Shown here: positions 47,801 to 58,800 of the stretch, piece after piece
How positions within the stretch are numbered: position 1 is the first letter of the stretch
Layout of the letters: each line of letters starts with the position of its first letter
Source of the DNA: Candidatus Thiocaldithrix dubininis
GTDB taxonomy: Bacteria; Pseudomonadota; Gammaproteobacteria; Thiotrichales; Thiotrichaceae
NCBI GenBank assembly: GCA_029972135.1
Contig: CP124755.1
Coordinates: forward strand, 1,488,001 to 1,552,000
DNA length: 64,000 bases
Direction of reading: 5' to 3'
Notes under the pieces: model-generated
Told to the model about the DNA's origin: nothing
Database searches by the model: none
The model's input: only the letters and a program-made list of their open reading frames with translations
Translations under genes and position numbers: made by a program

Positions 47801-49672
47801 CAGCTTAGAAAAGTAAAAGCGGATTATGCGCAGCGTCTCGCAGGTTCACTGCCGCATAGGCAGCTTAGAAAAAATACAGCCCGCGCTTGTTTTTAAGCAG
47901 GCTGTTCACTGCCGCATAGGCAGCTTAGAAATACAAAAGCCGCGCAGAGCTAAGCAGTTTGGTGTTCACTGCCGCATAGGCAGCTTAGAAAGATGACGTG
48001 GAAAATGCCGAAAAATGCGTTACGTTCACTGCCGCATAGGCAGCTTAGAAAGATATGGTGTCGATTTAGGGTATTTAGCCAGCGTTCACTGCCGCATAGG
48101 CAGCTTAGAAAATATGTGTTATTGCTCACGGCTGCACACTCTCGTTCACTGCCGCATAGGCAGCTTAGAAATGCTGTTGAAGAAGTAATTCTCGCCAGCA
48201 CCCGTTCACTGCCGCATAGGCAGCTTAGAAACCATCAAGACAAAGAGACCTCGGCAAAAAGGGGTTCACTGCCGCATAGGCAGCTTAGAAACAATGCTAT
48301 AGCAGGCATAAATTATCCCTTCGGTTCACTGCCGCATAGGCAGCTTAGAAATGTGGGGGGTGATACTACTCGTCCTGTGGGGGGTTCACTGCCGCATAGG
48401 CAGCTTAGAAACAACGGCGCTATAGCTTAGATACTGTCGGGCAGTTCACTGCCGCATAGGCAGCTTAGAAAACCGCCGCCGCCCGTACCACCACCAGAGC
48501 CGCGTTCACTGCCGCATAGGCAGCTTAGAAACGCTGTACTAGCCGGACGCTACATTATAACGAGTTCACTGCCGCATAGGCAGCTTAGAAAAAACTGAAA
48601 TATAAACTTTCAAGTCAAGATGTGTTCACTGCCGCATAGGCAGCTTAGAAATTATTCTATTGGTGAATATGTTCCAACTGCTCGTTCACTGCCGCATAGG
48701 CAGCTTAGAAAACCAGAGCCGCCGCCCGTACCATCGCCCGTACGTTCACTGCCGCATAGGCAGCTTAGAAAATAAAAGAACACTACGATGACCGACCCAA
48801 CATGTTCACTGCCGCATAGGCAGCTTAGAAATCATGGTGTGTCATATAAAACTCATCTCTCTGGTTCACTGCCGCATAGGCAGCTTAGAAATCTTGCAGG
48901 GTTTTACCGCGTTTAAACAGCTTGTTCACTGCCGCATAGGCAGCTTAGAAAGTCCGGTCGCACACTTTGCAATGTTGCCAAAAGTTCACTGCCGCATAGG
49001 CAGCTTAGAAATCACTAAAAACCCGCCGCGTGGCTGATTTTGCGTTCACTGCCGCATAGGCAGCTTAGAAATTATTTAACTTTATATTCTTAGGTGTATG
49101 AGGTGTTCACTGCCGCATAGGCAGCTTAGAAATTGGTGGCGTAATCATATTGCGCTGAACCTCAGTTCACTGCCGCATAGGCAGCTTAGAAATGTACGAA
49201 TGCCTGTAACGGATTTAGAGGGTAGTTCACTGCCGCATAGGCAGCTTAGAAAATGCAGCGTGAGCAATGTGATTGGTCAGCATTGTTCACTGCCGCATAG
49301 GCAGCTTAGAAAAGACAGCAGCAAAAGTAGAGTGAAACAAAATGGTTCACTGCCGCATAGGCAGCTTAGAAATTTAGCATGTTTATGATCAGCATCAGAA
49401 AAGCGTTCACTGCCGCATAGGCAGCTTAGAAAAAGCGCGAACGTGAGCTATACCGAATCATCACGTTCACTGCCGCATAGGCAGCTTAGAAAATTGGCGC
49501 GTGACTGAATGCCCATTTTCTTTGGTTCACTGCCGCATAGGCAGCTTAGAAAAAGGCGTAACAACTCAAGGAGATACGCACGATGTTCACTGCCGCATAG
49601 GCAGCTTAGAAATGATTTAACCCGCTCCACTCCATAAGCTTTTTGTTCACTGCCGCATAGGCAGCTTAGAAA

Positions 49673-49704
49673 AGTACCGGGAGTTGTACCGCCGCCACCA
49701 GTAC
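49673..49704 (+). repeat. spacer 81, identical to spacer 105
   Basis: The 32-nt spacer starting AGTACCGGGAGTT is identical to the one at 51115-51146, 23 spacers further from the leader. On the reverse strand it can encode a Gly-rich stretch (TGGGGTTPGT). Confidence 0.92.
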
Positions 49705-51114
49705 GTTCACTGCCGCATAGGCAGCTTAGAAATGATAAAAATGCGGGCAACGGTGTTTTAGAAAGTTCACTGCTGCATAGGCAGCTTAGAAACATCAGTA
49801 CAATTAAAAACCGCACTAAATCAAGTTCACTGCCGCATAGGCAGCTTAGAAATACTAGAGAGCGGGATTAATCACGTTAATAGAGTTCACTGCCGCATAG
49901 GCAGCTTAGAAACAACTATATTAGTTAGGATTTGTTCCCCACATGTTCACTGCCGCATAGGCAGCTTAGAAAATTTCGCCGATTTGCGCTTGTTCTTGGC
50001 TCAAGTTCACTGCCGCATAGGCAGCTTAGAAACCATACCGGTACGAGGTACTAAGCGACCCTTGGTTCACTGCCGCATAGGCAGCTTAGAAAACTTTGGA
50101 AAAGTGCGGTTGCCCGCTGGGTTGGTTCACTGCCGCATAGGCAGCTTAGAAAAAACATAATCAAACCGCTCTAACTCTATAAACGTTCACTGCCGCATAG
50201 GCAGCTTAGAAAGGATGCGCCAACTTTCGATGGTAGCTACCTACATTCACTGCCGCATAGGCAGCTTAGAAAAAATACCAAATCTAAATTACAACGGCGC
50301 GGTAGTTCACTGCCGCATAGGCAGCTTAGAAAATCCGAGCCAGCCACGCGCCTTAAATACACATGTTCACTGCCGCATAGGCAGCTTAGAAATTGCAGTG
50401 GTACATAATTATGGGTGTGAGTACGTTCACTGCCGCATAGGCAGCTTAGAAATGCACCCAGTCTTGTTTATCAGACTGTGCACCGTTCACTGCCGCATAG
50501 GCAGCTTAGAAATGATGCCAGTTTACATAATTCATCCCCGGATTGTTCACTGCCGCATAGGCAGCTTAGAAAATTAAAAGCGCCCCATAGATCAGGCATG
50601 TTTCGTTCACTGCCGCATAGGCAGCTTAGAAATAATTACAGGTGAATCATCTTCACCATTAAAAGTTCACTGCCGCATAGGCAGCTTAGAAACAAAGAGT
50701 CAACACTTTTTTAAAAAATATTGTGTTCACTGCCGCATAGGCAGCTTAGAAATTGCGGTTGGCAGAGTGGCGACAAGAGCAAGAGTTCACTGCCGCATAG
50801 GCAGCTTAGAAATTAGGTCGCATTGCTAATGTGGGTTGTCGCAGGTTCACTGCCGCATAGGCAGCTTAGAAATGACCGCGATCAGTGCCGCAGGATGGTG
50901 TATTTGTTCACTGCCGCATAGGCAGCTTAGAAAAACGCCATATCCAAATCGAAGCCGATAGCGAAGTTCACTGCCGCATAGGCAGCTTAGAAATTATGGG
51001 GTTTGGGGCAACGTCCCAAAACAAGCGTTCACTGCCGCATAGGCAGCTTAGAAATATAACAATAAAAGCCGCAGTAATAAATGATAGTTCACTGCCGCAT
51101 AGGCAGCTTAGAAA

Positions 51115-51146
51115 AGTACCGGGAGTTGTACCGCCGCCACCAGTAC
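51115..51146 (+). repeat. spacer 105, identical to spacer 81
   Basis: Second copy of the spacer at 49673-49704. Neighbouring spacers differ from those around spacer 81, so it is not part of a simple block duplication. Confidence 0.92.
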
Positions 51147-51295
51147 GTTCACTGCCGCATAGGCAGCTTAGAAACCCACGCGTGACACCAAACCGATTTT
51201 CAGAAACGTTCACTGCCGCATAGGCAGCTTAGAAATGCAAAAGATAAGTCAAGAAAAAGCAAGAAACGTTCACTGCCGCATAGGCAGCTTAGAAA

Positions 51296-51807
51296 ATACT
51301 GGAAAATGGCTTTGGTAGCGGCTCTGTGTTCACTGCCGCATAGGCAGCTTAGAAAAGAGGCAAAAGAGGCGCTAAAAGCGTGGGCTCGTTCACTGCCGCA
51401 TAGGCAGCTTAGAAATGTAATTGTGCTTTGGTAAAGATCAAAAACATGTTCACTGCCGCATAGGCAGCTTAGAAAGACTCGACCAGTAAACAGTATCCCC
51501 CGCAGTAGTTCACTGCCGCATAGGCAGCTTAGAAACTAAGTAACGATTATGTTGAACTACAGGAAAGGTTCACTGCCGCATAGGCAGCTTAGAAAAGAGG
51601 CAAAAGAGGCGCTAAAAGCGTGGGCTCGTTCACTGCCGCATAGGCAGCTTAGAAAATACTGGAAAATGGCTTTGGTAGCGGCTCTGTGTTCACTGCCGCA
51701 TAGGCAGCTTAGAAAGACTCGACCAGTAAACAGTATCCCCCGCAGTAGTTCACTGCCGCATAGGCAGCTTAGAAACTAAGTAACGATTATGTTGAACTAC
51801 AGGAAAG
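51296..51807 (+). repeat. duplicated and reordered spacer block in the array
   Basis: Spacers 108, 109, 111 and 112 (starting at 51296, 51356, 51476 and 51536) recur as spacers 114, 113, 115 and 116 (51656, 51596, 51716 and 51776). With letters the order is a b c d e b a d e, so the first pair is swapped and spacer c (51416) is missing from the second copy. The copies are identical at all 32 bases. Confidence 0.92.
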
Positions 51808-52196
51808 GTTCACTGCCGCATAGGCAGCTTAGAAAATTTCTGGCATTGGTCACCGGATGGGGTTTATGTTCACTGCCGCATAGGCAGCTTAGAAATTCAA
51901 CAAATTGACCGGACGCTTTCAGACCATGTTCACTGCCGCATAGGCAGCTTAGAAAGCTTAAAGCCATGCCTAGAGACTGGTATCAATCGTTCACTGCCGC
52001 ATAGGCAGCTTAGAAAGCTGAACTGCAAACGCTATTGGATTTGTACACGTTCACTGCCGCATAGGCAGCTTAGAAAGTTGACTAAAACGTCGCTAAACCC
52101 CCGCAGGTGTTCACTGCCGCATAGGCAGCTTAGAAATGCAAGTCTATTTTTTGATAGGTCGGCTCTGTGTTCACTGCCGCATAGGCAGCTTAGAAA

Positions 52197-52408
52197 TTAT
52201 GCGCATGATTGCCATAAGTCGGCTATTGGTTCACTGCCGCATAGGCAGCTTAGAAAATTATCCCTCTGTTATCCCGTGATATGTCTGAGTTCACTGCCGC
52301 ATAGGCAGCTTAGAAATAACTCAGGATGATCTTGTAAGATGGGCGGCAGTTCACTGCCGCATAGGCAGCTTAGAAATTATGCGCATGATTGCCATAAGTC
52401 GGCTATTG
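52197..52408 (+). repeat. spacers 123 and 126, identical copies
   Basis: The spacer at 52197-52228 (beginning TTATGCGCATGATT) is identical to that at 52377-52408; two unrelated spacers lie between them. Confidence 0.92.
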
Positions 52409-55400
52409 GTTCACTGCCGCATAGGCAGCTTAGAAACTACGGGAAAAAAATCAAAGATTTTTTTGAATGTTCACTGCCGCATAGGCAGCTTAGAAATATA
52501 CGAGCACCTATACGAGCACCTACTTTTTGTTCACTGCCGCATAGGCAGCTTAGAAAATATTAAAGGGCGTGGGTTTTCAACCGAAATAGTTCACTGCCGC
52601 ATAGGCAGCTTAGAAATGTCTAATCCCCGCATAGTTATTGTTGGTGCAGTTCACTGCCGCATAGGCAGCTTAGAAAAACAGCACCAACAAGAACCTTTCT
52701 AACGTCCTGTTCACTGCCGCATAGGCAGCTTAGAAATCTGGCGGCATTGATGCGGTCGCACGCGCATGGTTCACTGCCGCATAGGCAGCTTAGAAATAAG
52801 GATGTTTGTGCGGCGGGCGATTCTTCACGTTCACTGCCGCATAGGCAGCTTAGAAAGATTCAATCCAGTCACAAGCTTTTCAACAAGTGTTCACTGCCGC
52901 ATAGGCAGCTTAGAAAAATACAAGCAAGCCGCCGATTACGTTTTGCTCGTTCACTGCCGCATAGGCAGCTTAGAAAACTTGCGCCATTTCCAAACGGGAT
53001 ATGCTTGAGTTCACTGCCGCATAGGCAGCTTAGAAAGAAAAAGTTCGTTGCTTCAAACGAAGCAAGGCGTTCACTGCCGCATAGGCAGCTTAGAAATACT
53101 TTATTGACCGCCCTGATAGCCGCTAACTGTTCACTGCCGCATAGGCAGCTTAGAAATATGAGCGCTTAAAACTAGGCGTGGAGGGCTAGTTCACTGCCGC
53201 ATAGGCAGCTTAGAAATATGGGTACTCGTCTTGGTTTTTAAATCAATCGTTCACTGCCGCATAGGCAGCTTAGAAATATCATGGGTTGATGATCCGGCTC
53301 TAACTGGTGTTCACTGCCGCATAGGCAGCTTAGAAATTGCGCGTAAATATGGCAATACTGAGCCGGGAGTTCACTGCCGCATAGGCAGCTTAGAAAACGC
53401 TTACCACCGCCAACCTGTGGACGAATACGTTCACTGCCGCATAGGCAGCTTAGAAAAACCCTCGCATAATAATTGTTTTTGCTATTTTGTTCACTGCCGC
53501 ATAGGCAGCTTAGAAAAAACACAAAAAAGGAGCATTACGCCCCTTTTTGTTCACTGCCGCATAGGCAGCTTAGAAACTCCGGTGTAGCTGGCGTTACCTT
53601 CGCTAGCGGTTCACTGCCGCATAGGCAGCTTAGAAAGCCTCTGGGTCACGCATAGTTTCGACTGGCACGTTCACTGCCGCATAGGCAGCTTAGAAAAGTG
53701 GTGTTGTCGTTCGTAATCAGATTTTAGAGTTCACTGCCGCATAGGCAGCTTAGAAATGCTATTGATGGCATGAATTGGACTAGTAAAGGTTCACTGCCGC
53801 ATAGGCAGCTTAGAAATTGTCTTTTAATTTATCTGATTGGTCTTTAAGGTTCACTGCCGCATAGGCAGCTTAGAAAATCCATCTGAATTTTTTAATTCTA
53901 CGACTCTAGTTCACTGCCGCATAGGCAGCTTAGAAATATATAGAAATGGATTTTATTATGGTGTAGTTGTTCACTGCCGCATAGGCAGCTTAGAAAGCTA
54001 CCTTACAACTGAATCACACCCGGCAAGAGTTCACTGCCGCATAGGCAGCTTAGAAAAAATCACGGGAATATCTTGATTTAATTCCACAGTTCACTGCCGC
54101 ATAGGCAGCTTAGAAAATTGATAAAAATAAGTGGGGTAAGCTACAAGAGTTCACTGCCGCATAGGCAGCTTAGAAATTAATCAGCGTTTAGGATTGTTAC
54201 AGTTTAAACGTTCACTGCCGCATAGGCAGCTTAGAAATTACGGCGGATATACACCAGCGGCATTGAATAGTTCACTGCCGCATAGGCAGCTTAGAAATCA
54301 CCAAAGGTAAATGCTTCAAAACCCTGTGGGTTCACTGCCGCATAGGCAGCTTAGAAACAAGACCTGAGCATAATCCCCTGCATCCTTTAGTTCACTGCCG
54401 CATAGGCAGCTTAGAAACGCAATCTTTTCCACCATCGCAATCGGCTCAAGTTCACTGCCGCATAGGCAGCTTAGAAATAAAACAGTCGATTGCCAACATC
54501 CTCCACACCGTTCACTGCCGCATAGGCAGCTTAGAAAATCGCGGCATTGCAGCAATCCAGCGCGGAAACGTTCACTGCCGCATAGGCAGCTTAGAAATAG
54601 CCCTTTAGATTCTTCCATTATTTGATTGTGTTCACTGCCGCATAGGCAGCTTAGAAAATTTGACAGGCGCTGTCATTTTCGCGCCTGACGTTCACTGCCG
54701 CATAGGCAGCTTAGAAAACAAGAAAACCTCCTTGCAGGACATGGATATTGTTCACTGCCGCATAGGCAGCTTAGAAAAACTGACGCGCAGTCATTTGCTC
54801 GTTTAACGTGTTCACTGCCGCATAGGCAGCTTAGAAAAATGGTAGGCGACGCACTGGCACAATTCGGCTGTTCACTGCCGCATAGGCAGCTTAGAAATCG
54901 AAAATCAATCAGCTTGCGCCCTTTTCAACGTTCACTGCCGCATAGGCAGCTTAGAAATTTGCGATGTTTGCCAGAAAATTGAGTTTGAAGTTCACTGCCG
55001 CATAGGCAGCTTAGAAAATTGACTCGATACATAAAGCCTTTATATGTTCGTTCACTGCCGCATAGGCAGCTTAGAAAATAATGTTGCATGGCAGTCTCGG
55101 CGTGTTGTTGTTCACTGCCGCATAGGCAGCTTAGAAACATCACGCAAAGCCGGATGCAGCAATTCGCCACGTTCACTGCCGCATAGGCAGCTTAGAAATA
55201 TCCAAAAATTGCTTTTGCTTTTGCCATATCGTTCACTGCCGCATAGGCAGCTTAGAAAATTCATCAGCATATCAGTCGCGTTTGCGGTCAGTTCACTGCC
55301 GCATAGGCAGCTTAGAAAATGTTAGCCCCCAAACTCAACCGGTACGGAAAGTTCACTGCCGCATAGGCAGCTTAGAAACTTCACGGGCTTTTGTGAGGAA

Positions 55401-55796
55401 TTGATCTTCAGTTCACTGCCGCATAGGCAGCTTAGAAAACCATATTGAACGACTCGCGGCACGCGAAGGGGTTCACTGCCGCATAGGCAGCTTAGAAAAT
55501 TTTTGGCACTGGGCACCGGACGGGGTTTATTTTCACTGCCGCATAGGCAGCTTAGAAATTTAGGGCAATGTGCCAAGGGGTTGTACGTATGTTCACTGCC
55601 GCATAGGCAGCTTAGAAATGCCCGAGGGTTTGGCTTTATTCCTCATGACGGTTCACTGCCGCATAGGCAGCTTAGAAAAGACGGAAAACTTTTCTTGGAA
55701 GTCATAATCCGTTCACTGCCGCATAGGCAGCTTAGAAATTTTTGAGTGATCGAATAGGTCGTTAACCTTCGTTCACTGCCGCATAGGCAGCTTAGT

Positions 55797-55821
55797 AAGA
55801 GGCTATATTAAATAGCCTCTT
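55797..55821 (+). terminator. intrinsic terminator closing the CRISPR array
   Basis: AAGAGGCTAT (55797-55806) pairs perfectly with ATAGCCTCTT (55812-55821) over a 5-base loop, followed by ACTTT. Its first two bases are the last two of the degenerate terminal repeat, so the array runs straight into it. In the other direction it would also serve the leftward M60 gene, whose stop is about 24 bases away. Confidence 0.75.
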
Positions 55822-55844
55822 ACTTTAAATAACGGGCAGATTTA

Positions 55845-58800
55845 TTAAGGTGTAGGGTCTAACCAAGCGCTTGTGCCGTCTAAGGGAATAGCGTCCGCTA
55901 AACTTGGCATATCGGCAGGTAATTCATTATTCACATAATAAAATACGGCAGGCACTGATTCGGTTATATTATTAGCGGCGATTTGTGCTTTAGCCGCCGC
56001 GCTGACTTCAATACCCCACGCTTGGAAATAACGACTATAGTCTTTTCCAGCAATATTAGATGCCGCTAGATACATAAAATCATTGCCATTGAGGTTATTT
56101 GCGTCGTTGCGTGAATAATTGCTTAAACCCAATTTATCCTTAACGGCTTTCCACTTTATATCCGTGGTATCTTTAACAGCGTCACTTAAAATCCGATCCA
56201 TAATATAAAATTTAGTATAAACTTCCCAAGACTGCTGGGTATAGGCTAATTGCATATAAAAGCTTAGACGTTCAAAAGCATTATCATAAGTACCATTACC
56301 CACCCATAATGGATGATTCGCATCCGCTGCTTTGCCTGCTTTAATGGCCGCTTGCAAAATATTAAACGCGGCTGAATTAGCTGGGCGAGTTTGGCTAGGG
56401 TGTTTATTTAAATCACTGGTAACTGTCCATTTCCATTGGGTATGTAGCGGAAAAATATTATTGGAAACTTCTGTACTACGCCCATTATAAATTTTTAGGC
56501 GAGCACGTTGTAAATTGTGTCCCATTTCGTGATTTTCACCCCAATCTAAGGCACGAATACTACTGCTAGAATCAAATGGATTACCAGAACATAACCCACC
56601 ACAGGCAGCATTAATATCCGAGTTAATATGTTGAATGCGCGGTTTTGCATGAATAACTGCATCAGTGCAAAGGTTTTTAACCAAGCCGTCATAATTAACA
56701 TCTGTCAAACCAAAGCTTTGGCAAAATTTTTGAGTTTCATCAGTCAACACGGGTAAATCTGCACCAGTAAAACCCGCATAAGCGTAATTGCCTGCAATTA
56801 AATAATTATTTAAATCGCCAATATAATCTTGCACATCTTTACTCGTATAACCATTGCCGACTTGTCCATCTTGTCGATCTAATGCATTCAGCATATTAGC
56901 TTTTAATGTGTGAACTTCTGCATAAGGCGTTTTAATATCAATCCAATTGCTTTTGCTGTCTTTAACTTGCGCAGAGAATTTATCAATGGCGGCGGTTCCA
57001 AAATCTTCTAGTAAAGGATTTTCTAAAATATTACTAAATTCTAGTTTAAAGGGTTTGGCATCTGTTACGGTTGCTGCCCAGCCGATATAAATAGGACCAC
57101 CATAGGGGCTAGAAAATGTATAAGTTTGACCCGCGTTTAAATTAATTTCTGGACTTGCTATATAACGTGGACGACTATACTTATTTTTATTCCAAAGCCA
57201 AGTGGTTTCACGTTGATAATTAAATTTTACTTTAACGCTAGCGGCGCTATTATCGCTGCGTTTTATTGTAATGGTTTTACCGGGCGGCACATATAAACCT
57301 GTGCTTGTCCAATCATCATAAGCAGTCGGCGTATAGCTGCGAGTTGCACTTTGCGTTAATGCGGAATTTAAAGCCAGTTGCGTGCTGCTGAAATCACCTA
57401 TGTCGGCTTGATAGGGATTATTAGCGCGGGCGTAATGCACGCTATAATCGGCAAAAAGCGATCTATAAAAAGCATTGTCTTCCGTGTTAATTTTATCCAT
57501 TGGGAAACTGACAGTTTCACGGTATTTGTCACCTAATAGCACCGCAATTTTATATAAGCGTTCTTTATCAGCTAAGCTGAAAACATTTGCGCCTTTCTTA
57601 TCCAAGGCTTTTAAGTAATCTCGAATGGTATTCGCACCTTGCATAAAAGTGCTATCTACACTATTACCCGCACTATCCATGACTTTGCTGGTATCACAAT
57701 CTATACGCCCGACATTATCAACACAGTTGACATCGTTATATAAAAAGTTAGGCAAGCCGTTTTTTAAATGACTAAATAAACTTAAAATTTTGCTGGTGGC
57801 GCTGGTTTTTTCGCATTGCTCATTAATATCAGCAACATTGCCGATAGTATTTGCACCATACCAATTCCAAGTAAGATCAAATTCCGCTAAGGTTAAATCA
57901 GCAGGTTGATACCAGTTATTAAAGACTAAAATAGGTTTTTTGCTGGCTAAAGCAGTTTTAATTTCAGTAGTAGAACGGGTAATGTCTGCTAAATATAAAT
58001 CAAAATTGCTTGTGTTTAATAGAGTAGTATCTGTGCTTAAGACCCATTGCGAGCTGAGTCCATTGATTTTTAGCCAGTCATTAAAAGCCGCTTTATCACT
58101 GTTATTTGGGACTAAAATAGTCAATTTCTGATTTAATATGTCGGTGCTGCTTTCATTTTTAAGTAACCATTTGAATAAGTTCAGCGTGCTATTTTTTAAA
58201 TCAGTATTAACACCTGTGAAACTAAATACGTTTGTACCTAATACAGCATAGCGATTGCCTGTTTCTTTTGTACCAATCCATGAATAAACTTTGGCGCTTG
58301 TGCCATTCAAGTTAATATGCAAAGGGATATTGGCTGAACTTGTTGAGTTATAATAAGCTGAACGAATTGGAAACGCACTGCTTTCAATGCCATTGGGGTA
58401 CAAGTTTTTTAGCGTTGCCTTACAACTATCTAATTCATTACGTGCAGTATTAATGCCCGCGTCTAATAATTCAGTCGCTGAAATATTTTTGGCATTACCC
58501 GTTTTTAACGCAATTTCAAGTGCTGAGGTAGCAGAAGTTGGCGATTTGCTAACAGTGATCGTGAAAGCCGCCAGTTTAACCGGCGTGGACTTATTATCGC
58601 TGACTGCAATTGTGATGTCATTGAAACTGCCTACATCCCAGTCAGCCGGACTGCCGCTTAACTGCCCAGTTTTTTCATCGAAATTAGCCCAACTTGGTTT
58701 ATTGAGAATACTAAAACTTAACGTATCGCCATCGAGATCGTTGGCATTTGGTTTGAAGAAGTAATTTTTGCCTGCTACAACTTGTTTAACAGGAATGCCA

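Larger units (their letters stand above)
44844..55798 (+). CRISPR. type I-F CRISPR array, 183 repeats and 182 spacers
   Basis: Repeats are 28 nt, begin GTTCACTGCCGCATAGGCAG and end CTTAGAAA; the CTGCC/GGCAG stem with loop GCATA is the Cas6f hairpin. I counted 183 repeats from the 60-base period: 175 spacers are 32 nt and seven are 33 nt (the latter following repeats at 49044, 50845, 50966, 51147, 51928, 54149 and 55110). Four repeats differ from consensus: 49765 (C10 to T, still a G-U pair), 50245 (first base A), 55531 (first base T) and 55771 (A26 to T, terminal). The array is continuous with no IS or gap. Leader and cas genes lie at the left, the degenerate repeat at the right. Confidence 0.98.

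Noticed and set aside
44900-55745. Many open frames in the array encoding repeated SLPHRQLRK, VHCRIGSLE or FLSCLCGSE peptides
   Set aside because: They are translations of the CRISPR repeat in different frames. The 60-base period keeps the frames open; no ribosome sites or real starts are associated.
44872-55770. Self-targeting spacers against genes in this window
   Set aside because: By eye I saw no spacer matching any other part of the window; a BLASTN of all spacers against the whole genome would be needed to settle it.
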